Origin: Rhodococcus spelaei
Lineage (GTDB): Bacteria > Actinomycetota > Actinomycetes > Mycobacteriales > Mycobacteriaceae
DNA length: 64,000 nucleotides
Direction of reading: 5' to 3'
NCBI RefSeq assembly: GCF_006704125.1
Contig: NZ_VIGH01000004.1
Span: 295,529 to 359,528, forward strand
The position numbers were made by a program, and so were the translations under genes. Position 1 is the first letter of the stretch; every line of letters starts with the position of its first letter. The notes under the pieces were generated by a model. It made no database searches. It was given only the letters and a program-made list of their open reading frames with translations, and was not told where the DNA came from. This document shows positions 1 through 8,832 of the stretch, one piece after another.

Positions 1-162
1 GAGCGTTCGCTGGCTGGGCTCGGGACCGGTGCCGTTCTCGGCCCGTGTCTGTGCGGCATCGGACGGTCCGCCGGCGGCCCGGACCTCGTCCTGGGTCAGA
101 TTCAGGGTGCGGCGTCGTTCGATCACGAACCTGCCGAAGCGCGCCCTGTTGTCGGAGACCAT
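1..162 (-). CDS. XRE-family helix-turn-helix regulator, N-terminal part (cut by window edge)
   Basis: The reverse strand opens with ATG at 162 and stays open to the window edge, giving 54 residues. The N-terminus (RFGRFVIERRRTLNLTQDEV) has the spacing of an XRE/Cro-type HTH, and it is followed by a segment ending AENGTGP, like the recognition-helix end of actinobacterial XRE proteins that carry a longer C-terminal domain. A GGTGGA purine stretch sits just before the ATG. The rest of the protein lies outside the window, so target and ligand cannot be judged. Confidence 0.6.
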   Translation of the reverse strand, partial: MVSDNRARFGRFVIERRRTLNLTQDEVRAAGGPSDAAQTRAENGTGPEPSQRTL

Positions 163-250
163 GGGTCCACCCTATGTTGCCTGGATCACCCACCCAACGC
201 GGTGGCCATGTTTTTGTCGCTTGTTTGTGGCTTTTCCTGGGTGTCGGGGT

Positions 251-865
251 TCAGAACGTCTCGCGATGCACCGCATCGTCGAGCGGGCGACCGTCACGCC
301 AGCCGAACCGCACCAGGTCGGGTGTCTGCTGGAACTGCGAGACCGGGCCGACGCACAGCCAGGCGATGGGGCGCACCGGCGCCGGCACACCGACGAGATC
401 GGTGAGGAACTCCTCGTCGTAGAAGGACACCCAGCCCACGCCGATGCCCTCCGCGACCGCGGCCAACCAGATGTTCTGGATCGCGAGCACCGCGGAGAAC
501 ACGCCGGTGTCGTCGACGGTGTGCCTGCCGAGGATGTTCGCCCCGCCGCGGCTGGGGTCGTAGGTGACCACGATGCCGGTGCCGGACTCGCAGATCCCCT
601 CGATCTTGATCGGGTCGAACGTCTCGCGACGCTCCGGCGGCAGCGAGTCCGCGAAGTTCCGGCGGCAGTCGGCGACGTGGTCGGCGAACGTCTCGAGGGT
701 GTCGGGGTTCTGCACGACGACGAAATCCCACGGCTGGGTGTTGCCGACGCTCGGCGCGTTGTGCCCCGCCTGCAAGATCCTGGTCAGCTGGGGTTCGGAG
801 ATCCGTTCCCCGGTGAATTCGGCGCGCACGTCGCGTCGCATCCGGATCGCGTCGTACACGGACAT
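251..865 (-). CDS. bluB: BluB-type 5,6-dimethylbenzimidazole synthase / nitroreductase-fold flavoprotein
   Basis: The protein has 204 residues from ATG 865 (MSVYDAIRMRRDVRAEF). The RRDVR motif near the N-terminus followed by HNAPSVGNTQPWDF is characteristic of the BluB branch of the nitroreductase fold. BluB cleaves reduced FMN with oxygen to make 5,6-dimethylbenzimidazole, the lower ligand of cobalamin. The central IGVGWVSFYDE segment and the overall length also suit BluB. An upstream in-frame extension to 1045 overlaps the divergent gene and has no homology-like features, so the ATG at 865 was preferred. No other cobalamin gene is adjacent. A general oxygen-insensitive nitroreductase is the main alternative. 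Confidence 0.75.
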   Translation of the reverse strand: MSVYDAIRMRRDVRAEFTGERISEPQLTRILQAGHNAPSVGNTQPWDFVVVQNPDTLETFADHVADCRRNFADSLPPERRETFDPIKIEGICESGTGIVVTYDPSRGGANILGRHTVDDTGVFSAVLAIQNIWLAAVAEGIGVGWVSFYDEEFLTDLVGVPAPVRPIAWLCVGPVSQFQQTPDLVRFGWRDGRPLDDAVHRETF

Positions 866-975
866 GGCCGACCCGGACTGAGCGAAACTGCCGTTCACGT
901 TGTTCTCCACCCCGCCGACGCTATCGGATGCACTCGCGGACGTTCGACCACCCCGAACCGCGGTAGCCTCCGAGG

Positions 976-2115
976 ATGATGTCCAGGGTGGCCGGTCGGC
1001 GCGGACTGCGCCGGATCCTCGCCATCGTCTCGATCGTCGCGGCATTGGGACTGGGAGGTGTCACGGTGGCCGGTGCGCAGTCGGGGGGACGGGTCGGGGT
1101 CGAGGGAACCTCGCTGCGGCTCGACGGAAAAGCCTGGTGGCCGGCGGGGTTCAACGCATACCAACTCGCGACGAACTGGTCGGTGAACAAGGGCTGCGGC
1201 GCCGAGGTGAACCTCGACGAGTACTTCGCGGGCCTGCCGCCGCACTCGCTGACCCGCTTCAACGCGTTCGAGGCGCTGGCCACCGACAAGGTCACCGGGC
1301 GACGCGACTGGACCGCGGTCGACGCGGTGTTCCGGGCGGCGGAGCGGCACGGACAGCTGCTCGTCCCGGTGCTGACCGCGCAGGACGGGGCCTGCGAGAA
1401 CGAGGTGTTCAAACAGCGGGACTGGTACGCCGACGGATGGCGCAGCGCCCCGCACGGCGCCGCAGCGTCCTTCGCCGAGTGGACCGAGTCCGCGGTGACC
1501 CGGTGGCGTGACTCCCCGGCGCTCGCCGCTTGGGAACTGGTCGGGGAACCGGAGACCAGCGTCTGCCACGGCGGGAACTGCGACCTGGCCTCGCGGACCT
1601 GCCCGCCCGACGCGGCGTCGGTGTTGCGGTCGTTCATGGACGAGGCGGGCGCGGTGGTGCGGCGGGCCGCGCCCGGCTCCCTGATCACGGCGGGGCTGAC
1701 CGGTGGCGGCCAGTGCGGCACCGCCGGCGACGACTACCAGTACGTCGGAGCGTCGCCGAACGTCGACATCCTGCAGTACCACGACTACCACGCCGACGGA
1801 ATCGCGTTGCCCGGCGACCGGTGGAACGGTCTGGCCGTGCGGATCCGGCAGGCGAACGAGATCGGCAAACCCCTGTTGGTGGCCGAGATCGGTCAGGCCG
1901 CCGGGCCGGGTGCGGCCACCGTCGAACGGCGGGCATTCGACATCGAGCGCAAGATTTCCGGGCAGCGCGCCGCGGGCACCGCCGGGGCGTTGCTGTGGTC
2001 CTTCGTGCCCGATCCCCGGCATCAGGACGCGACGTACGACATCGGCAAGGGCGACCCGCTGTTCGCGGTGATGGCCCACTACAACGCCGTCGGCGGCCCC
2101 CCGGGACGAGACTGA
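976..2115 (+). CDS. secreted GH5-like glycoside hydrolase (mannanase/cellulase-like)
   Basis: The protein has 379 residues with a signal peptide (basic start, hydrophobic core, VAGAQS cleavage region near residue 33). The mature part starts with the RLDGKAWWPAGFNAYQL pattern typical of GH5 beta-mannanase-like TIM barrels. Candidate catalytic residues are the Glu in WELVGEPE (acid/base, about residue 193) and the Glu in LLVAEIG (nucleophile, about residue 302). The canonical Asn-Glu-Pro triplet reads Gly-Glu-Pro here, which is unusual. The HDYHADG segment matches the substrate-cleft His/Tyr region. Start choice between ATG 976, ATG 979 and GTG 988 is uncertain because the GAGG purines lie too close. 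The gene converges on the exopolysaccharide cluster, so it may process the polymer made there (inference). Confidence 0.65.
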   Translation: MMSRVAGRRGLRRILAIVSIVAALGLGGVTVAGAQSGGRVGVEGTSLRLDGKAWWPAGFNAYQLATNWSVNKGCGAEVNLDEYFAGLPPHSLTRFNAFEALATDKVTGRRDWTAVDAVFRAAERHGQLLVPVLTAQDGACENEVFKQRDWYADGWRSAPHGAAASFAEWTESAVTRWRDSPALAAWELVGEPETSVCHGGNCDLASRTCPPDAASVLRSFMDEAGAVVRRAAPGSLITAGLTGGGQCGTAGDDYQYVGASPNVDILQYHDYHADGIALPGDRWNGLAVRIRQANEIGKPLLVAEIGQAAGPGAATVERRAFDIERKISGQRAAGTAGALLWSFVPDPRHQDATYDIGKGDPLFAVMAHYNAVGGPPGRD

Positions 2116-2151
2116 GCGGTCACTCCGGGCGGTCAGCCGCGGACGCCGGAG

Positions 2152-3825
2152 TCACTGGCCGGCGGGCTCGCCGAGGACCCGGTACATCCGCCACGTCGGC
2201 TGGTCGGCGCCGGTGTTGGGGATCTCGAGGTCAAGGCTCGCCACCGTGCCGCCGTTGTCGAAGATCGTGGGATAGCGGCGGTTGACGGCGTCCGATGCGC
2301 CGCGGCCCTCCGTCGGGATCGCCATGATGTACCGCACGCCGTGCCCGGCCGGATCGTTGAGCGCGCCGACGAAGTCCTTGTCCGACGGCACCACGAACTG
2401 CTTCGGGTTCTTCGACGCGGCGACGATGGAGAACCCGTACACGGTGTCCATCAGCACCGAGCCCTCCGGCAGGTTCATCGCGTCCAGATAGTCCGCGATC
2501 TGCCGTTCCGTCGCGAACGTGTCGACGATCGCGCGCTGCTTCGCCTGTTCGACGGGATCGTTCTCACCGGCACCGAAGAGCACGCCGAGGGCGTACTGCT
2601 GCACGGACAGGTGCCGGTTGCCCATCGCGACGACGGTGACCGGGATGCTCACCGCCAGCGCGAGCACCGCTACCAGCGCGACGACCGGCATGCGGGACTG
2701 CCGCTCGTCCCGCGGAGCGGAGTAGGCGCCCGGCCTGCGGGACTGCAGGGTGCCTCGAACGGGGCTGAACTGGAGTGCGTACACCGCGACGAGCGGGATC
2801 ACGCAGATGTAGAAACGGAGGAAGGGGAAGGTCACCCCGGTGACGTACGAGTAGGCCTGGAACGCGAGCACCGACCCGAACAGCAGGGTCGGCACCAGCA
2901 CCTCGACGTCGCGGCGTCGGATCGCGAGGGCCGCGACCGCCGGGACGAGCAGCGGCATCGCCGGCGCCAGCACCAGGATCGACGCCGCCGAGAAGCCGAG
3001 CGCAGGCAACCCCGACTCGGTGGGTCCCCCGGACTGCGCGAGGATCTGCGCGTTGCCGTAGCCGGACTCGAACTGCGCGAACAGTTGCCCGGTCAGCAGC
3101 CAGCTCGTCGCCGCCCACACCGAGACCGACAGCGCGCCCGGCGCGACGACGATCACCGCGTCGAGCAGCGCGGACCGACGCGAGTGACTGCGCGCGGAGG
3201 ACGGATCGGCGTGGGTCGCGCGCCGCCGTGTCACGACCGCGACGAACACCGCTGCCGCCGCGATCGCGACTGCGGCGTCGTAGCGCGTCAAGTATCCGAG
3301 ACCGAGGGCGACGCCGACGGAGATCAGGTCGTGCACGTCGTCGGTGCTGGTCCAGCGGATCAGCCGCCGCGTCGCCCAGCACATCAGGAAGATGAACGGC
3401 GCCTCACTCATCCCGGTCGCCCCGTAGAACAGGATCATCGGGTTCACGGCGAAGAGTGCGGTGACGGCGACCTGCTGCCAGCGCGGGGTTCCGCGGTCCG
3501 CCGCGATGCCCCAGATCTGCGCGACCGCGGCTGCCATGAACATCGCGGACATGATGACGCCGGCGAGGCCGTAGCGGGTCAGCTCCGGGATCCAGGGGCT
3601 CAGCGCGACCAGCGGCAACTCCACCAGGGACGTCAGTGGGGTGAAGATGAAGCCGATCTCCGCGAGGTGCGGGTCGCGGCTGAACAGCGCTCCCTGCGCC
3701 GACTGCACGCGGCTCAGGGCGTCGCCCATCAGGAAGTGGTATCGCAGCGCGAGAACGAACCCGAGCACCAGGTAGACGACCAGCGCGAGGGCGAAGACGA
3801 CCTGGACCGGCCGGACCCACCTCAT
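2152..3825 (-). CDS. polytopic membrane glycosyltransferase, GT39/PMT-like
   Basis: The protein has 557 residues with about eleven predicted membrane helices and a soluble C-terminal domain from about residue 435. An early loop contains FLMGDALSRVQSA, with an acidic residue where GT-C lipid-sugar-dependent transferases carry their catalytic Asp. The later GLGYLTRYDAAVA motif is common in GT39-type actinobacterial proteins. Such enzymes use polyprenyl-phosphate sugars on the outer face of the membrane. Its ATG overlaps the stop of the upstream GT2 gene in an ATGA arrangement, so the two are translationally coupled. It is the last gene of the exopolysaccharide operon. Acceptor and sugar are unknown. 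Confidence 0.6.
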   Translation of the reverse strand: MRWVRPVQVVFALALVVYLVLGFVLALRYHFLMGDALSRVQSAQGALFSRDPHLAEIGFIFTPLTSLVELPLVALSPWIPELTRYGLAGVIMSAMFMAAAVAQIWGIAADRGTPRWQQVAVTALFAVNPMILFYGATGMSEAPFIFLMCWATRRLIRWTSTDDVHDLISVGVALGLGYLTRYDAAVAIAAAAVFVAVVTRRRATHADPSSARSHSRRSALLDAVIVVAPGALSVSVWAATSWLLTGQLFAQFESGYGNAQILAQSGGPTESGLPALGFSAASILVLAPAMPLLVPAVAALAIRRRDVEVLVPTLLFGSVLAFQAYSYVTGVTFPFLRFYICVIPLVAVYALQFSPVRGTLQSRRPGAYSAPRDERQSRMPVVALVAVLALAVSIPVTVVAMGNRHLSVQQYALGVLFGAGENDPVEQAKQRAIVDTFATERQIADYLDAMNLPEGSVLMDTVYGFSIVAASKNPKQFVVPSDKDFVGALNDPAGHGVRYIMAIPTEGRGASDAVNRRYPTIFDNGGTVASLDLEIPNTGADQPTWRMYRVLGEPAGQ

Positions 3826-5306
3826 CGCGGTACCCCCGCCGGTTCCGGCTCGGGTCCGGGCTGCGGCGCCGGCTCGTCGAGTCCGTGGAAGGTCTTCTCC
3901 CAGTAGGAGGGATTGTGCAGCAGCTGCCAGCAGCCCTTGATCGCGGCGATGCTCATCAGAAGCCAGTACAGCGGCACGGTCAGGCAGGCGAGGAGCAGCC
4001 GCGGGTCGCGGCCCTCACGGCAGCCGACGAGGTTCAGGAAGATGGTGACCGCGTTGCCGAAGACCAGACAGATCAGGGCGGGGTAGTAGACCAGCGGCGG
4101 GAAGATCTGTCCGATCGCGATCGGCTGGCCGAGCAGCCACGTCAACGTGATGAACCAGAAGACCATGTTCAGGCACGCGATGATCGGGGTGCCGGCGAGC
4201 AGCAGCGTGAACCGCAGGAACGCCAGTGGACCGATCTGCCGCCACAGCCGCACCGGACGCCGGGTGTGTACCAGCCAGGTCTGCAGGTAGCCCTTGTACC
4301 AGCGGGACCGCTGCCGCAGCCAGTTGATCGCGTCGCTGTTGGCCTCCTCGAGCGTCGTCGAGTCCAGCACTGCGGTCTTGTATCCTTCGGCCGCGATCCG
4401 GACGCCGAGGTCGGCGTCCTCGGTGACGTTGAACGGATCCCAGGCGCCGATCTCGTCGAGCACCGCCCGGCGCAGATGATTCGACGTGCCGCCCAACGGA
4501 ATCGGAGCCTTGATCCGCATCAGGCCGGGCAGCAGGTAGCTGAACCAGACGCCGTACTCGACGGTGAACCAGCCGGTGAGCAGATTCTGAGTTCCGTTGC
4601 GGAAGGCCAGCTTCGCCTGCACGCACGCCACCTTCGGGTCGAGCCGTGCGAAGGTTGCCGCCACCCGGCGCAACTGCAGCGGTTCCGGGATGTCCTCGGC
4701 GTCGTAGATCGTGACGATGTCACCCGTCGCGAAATGCAGCCCGTAGTTGCACGCTTTCGGCTTGGTCCGCGGATCCGCCGCGGGCACCAGCACCACGGTC
4801 GCGACCTCGTCGACACCCGCCGCGGCGGCCGCCTCGATGGTGGTGGTGTCGTCCTCCTCGAGAAGCAGCAGGATCTGCAGCTTCTCCTTCGGGTAGTCGA
4901 GGGCACTCATGGCGGCGATCAGTTGCGCGATCACCTCGGTCTCGTCGTAGGCGGGCATCAACACGGTGTACGTGGGCAGGTCCGCGTCCGGGATCGCCAG
5001 CGCCTCTTCGTCGCTGACGGTGTGGATCGCCTCCGCGGGGAGGCCACGGCGGAAGATGATCAGCCGATCGATCAACGTCAGCACGTACGCGATGGTGCTC
5101 AGCGCCGTCGCGACGATCAGTGTGGGGATCGGGAAGAACGCCAGGCACACCACCGCGACCGCCGCGATGGCCAGCAGCAGGTTCCGCTGCCACGGCACGA
5201 ACGCCCGCGACGCCGATGCCATCGGGTCGCGCTCGCGCAGCCCGTTGACGGCGTCGTGCAGCGCCCGCTCGCGGAATTCGGGTGTCGGTTGCGGTGATTC
5301 GGTCAC
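3822..5306 (-). CDS. BcsA-like processive GT2 glycosyltransferase (no PilZ domain)
   Basis: The protein has 494 residues from GTG 5306, chosen because it overlaps the preceding stop as GTGA. GTG 5321 is an alternative. Two or more helices at about 45-90 precede a cytosolic GT2 domain. Visible motifs are the nucleotide-binding DETEV region, a DxD-like YDAEDIPEP, the TED base motif (VTEDADLG) and QRSRWYKG, the Q(Q/R)xRW signature of processive beta-glycan synthases. Four or five C-terminal helices would form the translocation channel. Unlike classical cellulose synthase BcsA there is no C-terminal PilZ domain, so direct c-di-GMP activation is not expected. Together with the BcsB-like protein it should polymerise and export a beta-linked glycan of unknown composition. 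Confidence 0.8.
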   Translation of the reverse strand: MTESPQPTPEFRERALHDAVNGLRERDPMASASRAFVPWQRNLLLAIAAVAVVCLAFFPIPTLIVATALSTIAYVLTLIDRLIIFRRGLPAEAIHTVSDEEALAIPDADLPTYTVLMPAYDETEVIAQLIAAMSALDYPKEKLQILLLLEEDDTTTIEAAAAAGVDEVATVVLVPAADPRTKPKACNYGLHFATGDIVTIYDAEDIPEPLQLRRVAATFARLDPKVACVQAKLAFRNGTQNLLTGWFTVEYGVWFSYLLPGLMRIKAPIPLGGTSNHLRRAVLDEIGAWDPFNVTEDADLGVRIAAEGYKTAVLDSTTLEEANSDAINWLRQRSRWYKGYLQTWLVHTRRPVRLWRQIGPLAFLRFTLLLAGTPIIACLNMVFWFITLTWLLGQPIAIGQIFPPLVYYPALICLVFGNAVTIFLNLVGCREGRDPRLLLACLTVPLYWLLMSIAAIKGCWQLLHNPSYWEKTFHGLDEPAPQPGPEPEPAGVPR

Positions 5307-6787
5307 GACGCGGCCTCCCACTGTTTCTCGACCAGGGCGTGCCCGAGCGACGAGAGCAGATTCACGTCCTTGAACCGCGGATTCTGATCGACCTGGATCG
5401 CGTTGCCCCGCAACAGCACATTGAGCGACTGTCCGGCGATCGACCCCATCTCCGGCGACAGTTGCGGGAAGTTTGCACCCGGATCGTGGTTGTCCACCGA
5501 CAGCAGGTTCACCAACTGGGTCATGTCGCCGCGCTGCCAGATGAACTGCAGCTTCGTCCAGGTGAGGAACAGCTCCTCGTCGACGACGGTGTAGAGCCGG
5601 CCGATCACGTCGTGCCCGAGGTCGACGTCGATGGTCTCGGATCGGCGGCTGCCGAGCGTCGAGTACAGCGTTTCGCCGGGATAGACGGCGAGGGTTGACG
5701 GTTCACGGGTGCGCAGATTGTCCACCACCACGCTGCGGACCCGGTTCTTGGTGTCCCAGGCCGGGTTCACCTCGTCCGCCTGGAGCATCTGCCGCGTCAG
5801 CGTCGCATCCGATCCGAAGAATTTCGGTGCCCAGTCGATTTTCTCGATCTCGGTCTGGGTCCAGCCGGACGGAACCCGCAGCCACGCCTCGCCATCCGGC
5901 GGTCCGGGATCGACATGCACGGCGGTCGGCGGTGGCAACGGGGTGAAGGCCTGCAGGACCGTCGCCACGACCAGGATCGCCGCGGCGACCCCGATCGACT
6001 TCACCGTCGGTCGGCGCGGGGAGCGGATGCCCGATCCCGGGTCGGTGCCCCGCTTCGCCACGACTGCCAGGTACGACAGGCAGACCGCGGCCGCGACGAT
6101 CACCGCGGGCAACAGCTGGATGTACGCGCCGCGTGCGTCGGGCCGCGCCGTGTGCATCGCGAGGAGCAGGCCGAGCCCGAGGACGAAGGTGAGCGCGGCC
6201 GCCGCCACACCGCGACGCCAGGTGCGAGCGACCGCGATACCCGTGCCGACGGCGACGAGGAATATCCCGACCGCCCCCGCCGCGAACCACGACCCGCCGA
6301 GCGCGACGACCATCGTCCGGTACGTCAGCGGCACGAACAGCAGGTACGCCAGCCAACCCGGCCAGTACCGGCACGTCGCGCGGGTTCCGAACAGCAGCAC
6401 GCACGCCCCGAACAGGAATGCGACTGCAGCCAGCAGGTCCAGCCGCAGGAGCGTGAACTCCTCCCGGTACCGCGGCACCAGCCAGTACGAGATGCCCAGT
6501 GACACGAGCATCGCGAGGATGCCGACGATGTAGTCGACCTCCCGGTCGTGAATCGGCAGCTCGCCGTGCCGACGGCGGGTGATGCCGATGGCCATCGGCA
6601 CACCCAGCAGCACCATCAGCATCAGATACCCGACCAGCCCGGTCGACTGTGCATCCGGCAGGGTCCGCAGCGTCGACGTCCAGAACCCGACCACCAGGCA
6701 GACGGCGATCAGCACCCACCGCGCGGTGAGGGCGGCGAGGGCGCCGTGCTCCCGGGGCGACGCGGGACGTTCCGCGACCGTGACCAT
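5303..6787 (-). CDS. polytopic membrane protein with C-terminal extracytoplasmic domain, exopolysaccharide cluster
   Basis: The protein has 494 residues with eight or nine hydrophobic helices in the first 290 residues, followed by a soluble domain of about 200 residues (from PPPTAVHVDPGPPDGEAW) with no further helix. The architecture recalls an exosortase-like core fused to an EpsI-like tail, and the RYWPGWLAYLLFVPL stretch fits loosely. However, the Cys/Arg/His catalytic residues of exosortases could not be identified, so no function is assigned. It sits 9 bp after the BcsB-like gene and overlaps the GT2 gene by 4 bp, which implies a role in assembly or processing of the same polymer. Confidence 0.55.
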   Translation of the reverse strand: MVTVAERPASPREHGALAALTARWVLIAVCLVVGFWTSTLRTLPDAQSTGLVGYLMLMVLLGVPMAIGITRRRHGELPIHDREVDYIVGILAMLVSLGISYWLVPRYREEFTLLRLDLLAAVAFLFGACVLLFGTRATCRYWPGWLAYLLFVPLTYRTMVVALGGSWFAAGAVGIFLVAVGTGIAVARTWRRGVAAAALTFVLGLGLLLAMHTARPDARGAYIQLLPAVIVAAAVCLSYLAVVAKRGTDPGSGIRSPRRPTVKSIGVAAAILVVATVLQAFTPLPPPTAVHVDPGPPDGEAWLRVPSGWTQTEIEKIDWAPKFFGSDATLTRQMLQADEVNPAWDTKNRVRSVVVDNLRTREPSTLAVYPGETLYSTLGSRRSETIDVDLGHDVIGRLYTVVDEELFLTWTKLQFIWQRGDMTQLVNLLSVDNHDPGANFPQLSPEMGSIAGQSLNVLLRGNAIQVDQNPRFKDVNLLSSLGHALVEKQWEAAS

Positions 6788-6796
6788 GACGCGCCG

Positions 6797-8764
6797 CTAG
6801 CGGGTGGCCCGCGGCTTGCGTCGGCTGACGACCCAGACGGCGAGCCCGCCGAGCAGACCCAGCAGGAGCACTCCGCCGGCCGCCGCCAGCACGCCGCGGA
6901 CGACGGACCGGTCCGCGCTCTCCGGGGTGGGCGCCGCCATCGACGACAGGTTCACCGGGACCCGGTCGCCGGTCTGGAACAGCACGTCACCGGTGAGGGT
7001 GAACCAGCGGTTCCGGTCGGCCTGCAGCCAGTCGAGGATCCGGTCCAGGTTCTCCGGGACTCCCGTCGACGTCGCGACCACCAGCATCCGGGACTTGTTC
7101 GCGTCCCACGTGGCCTGCAGCGACCCGAACTGCATCGACGGGACGGCGACGCTGCGGGGAGTCCCGTCGCCGTTCGGGTCGGCCAGTTCGACGGTGTTCT
7201 CGCCGGTCCGGCTGAGTGGCAGCGTGATCGAGTTCGGCAGGCCACCGTCCGGTGCGACCAGGATCGTCGGCGCGGTCGAGTTGACGGCGTCGTCGAAGGA
7301 CACCAGTTGCGGGCGCATCGGGGTGACCGTCATCGCCTGCAGTCCGGTCGTCAGGGTCAGTGCCCGCCGCAGGTTCGCCAGCGTCGGGGTCTGCAGTCCG
7401 ACGTCGACCGTCGGCAGCAGTGCCTGCGGGAGTGCGCCGAAGCCCGCAGGGCTCGGCGGGGTCGCGGTCTCGCTGCGGACCGGGCTGCTCGGGTCGATCG
7501 ACAGCGTGACCGGCTGGGTGGATCCGCAGGTCATCACCCCGGCGACCTGCAGCGTCACCACCATCTCGGTGTACCGCTTCAGCAGGTTGTTCGGGATGTC
7601 GATCCACTGGTCGATCCGGCCGGTGTCGTCGACGGGCCAGTGCGCCAGCGTGGCGTCGCCGACGGTGATGGTGATCTGGCCGTTCTGCGCGCTCGGCAGC
7701 GGGGTGTAGTTGCCGAGCAGGTGCACGGTCACGTTGTCGGACGGGCGTCCGAGCCGGGCCTGGTCCAGGCCGACCGTCACCCGGGCCCGACCGGTGGAGG
7801 TGGAGGTCAACTGGGTGACACCGAGGTCGCTGAGGGTGGTCGCATCGGGAGCGAGGACCGGTGCGGGGTCGAGCGCGCCGGCGGTTGCCGTCGACGAGAC
7901 GACGATCTTGTCGAGGGAATTGACCAGCAGTCGGGTCTGATCGAGGAGTTCGCTGCCACGGCCGGACAGGGTGAGTACCGGGACCCCGCCGGCCGACGGG
8001 GTCATCCGTGCGGCCGCGGCGTCGGACTCGGCGATCACCACCTGCCGCTCGAGAAGGCCCACCGGCTGGTCGGGCACGCTCTGCCCGGGCGCGAGGGGGC
8101 GCAGGTCGACGATGGTGCGCTGGTTGGCGTAGTGCGCGGTGACCGCCGTGCCGAACTCCAACGCGGCGGCGGACTCGTCGACGGTGGGGTTCTCCGGCAC
8201 GTACAGGTCGAGTCGCTGCAGCACCGGCGGCAGGAAGTCGGCGATGACGCCGGGCTGAATCTCGTTGCCGCTGTAGTCGATCGACGCGTCGATGATCGAC
8301 AGCGAGTTCTCGGTCCAGTCCTCGGCGCACCACTGGTCGTCGAGCGGGGCCAGGTGCGAGCGGAGCTGTACCTGCGCGGCGTTGTCGACGACCGGCAGCC
8401 CGGCCAGCGGGATCGTCACCGGCGCAGTCGGTGCCCCCGCGGGCACGTCGATCCGGCTCAGGGTGCGGCCGTCCGCGATCGCGTCGATCCATCCGCGCCC
8501 GGACCCGGCCGGGATCTGGATGGTGCCGCGCACCGCGGCCGGCGCCATGCCCGCCGGCACGGGGATGTGCAGGCTCACTGTCGCGTCCTGGCCGGGAAAG
8601 TTCAGGGTCTGACCCAAACCGACGGCGGGCAGGCCCAGGCTGGCGTCCCGGTGCACCGGGCGGGGCGCTGCCGCCGCCGGGGAGACGCCCGCCGCACCCA
8701 GGATCGCTGCGGTGGCCACACAGGTCGCGGTCCAGAACCCGCGACGGAGTACACGTTCCGACAT
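6797..8764 (-). CDS. BcsB-like exopolysaccharide synthase accessory protein
   Basis: The protein has 655 residues from ATG 8764, preceded by a strong GAGGAGG site. A signal peptide (cleavage after the AAAA run near residue 33) leads into a long extracytoplasmic region with jelly-roll-like modules, for example NFPGQDATVSLHIPVP early on and GRIDQWIDIPNNLLKRY later. These resemble the carbohydrate-binding and flavodoxin-like repeats of BcsB. One C-terminal transmembrane helix (VLLLGLLGGLAVWVVS) ends in RRKPRATR. BcsB guides nascent cellulose out of BcsA and is required for synthase activity. The GT2 synthase encoded two genes downstream supports the same partnership here. An equivalent outside cellulose systems is possible. 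Confidence 0.7.
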   Translation of the reverse strand: MSERVLRRGFWTATCVATAAILGAAGVSPAAAAPRPVHRDASLGLPAVGLGQTLNFPGQDATVSLHIPVPAGMAPAAVRGTIQIPAGSGRGWIDAIADGRTLSRIDVPAGAPTAPVTIPLAGLPVVDNAAQVQLRSHLAPLDDQWCAEDWTENSLSIIDASIDYSGNEIQPGVIADFLPPVLQRLDLYVPENPTVDESAAALEFGTAVTAHYANQRTIVDLRPLAPGQSVPDQPVGLLERQVVIAESDAAAARMTPSAGGVPVLTLSGRGSELLDQTRLLVNSLDKIVVSSTATAGALDPAPVLAPDATTLSDLGVTQLTSTSTGRARVTVGLDQARLGRPSDNVTVHLLGNYTPLPSAQNGQITITVGDATLAHWPVDDTGRIDQWIDIPNNLLKRYTEMVVTLQVAGVMTCGSTQPVTLSIDPSSPVRSETATPPSPAGFGALPQALLPTVDVGLQTPTLANLRRALTLTTGLQAMTVTPMRPQLVSFDDAVNSTAPTILVAPDGGLPNSITLPLSRTGENTVELADPNGDGTPRSVAVPSMQFGSLQATWDANKSRMLVVATSTGVPENLDRILDWLQADRNRWFTLTGDVLFQTGDRVPVNLSSMAAPTPESADRSVVRGVLAAAGGVLLLGLLGGLAVWVVSRRKPRATR

Positions 8765-8832
8765 CCGTCCTCCTCGAGTCGACAGATCAGACCCTACGAG
8801 TCGGCTGGGGGATTTGCCCGGTGAACGCGCCG

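Noticed and set aside
2116..2151. Imperfect inverted repeat between the GH5 and GT39 genes as a terminator
   Set aside because: Stem is short and mismatched; not convincing enough to list.
6548..8824. Long open frame opposite the membrane protein and BcsB-like genes
   Set aside because: High-GC antisense shadow with Arg/Gly/Asp-rich nonsense composition; the minus-strand proteins have signal peptides, helices and motifs.
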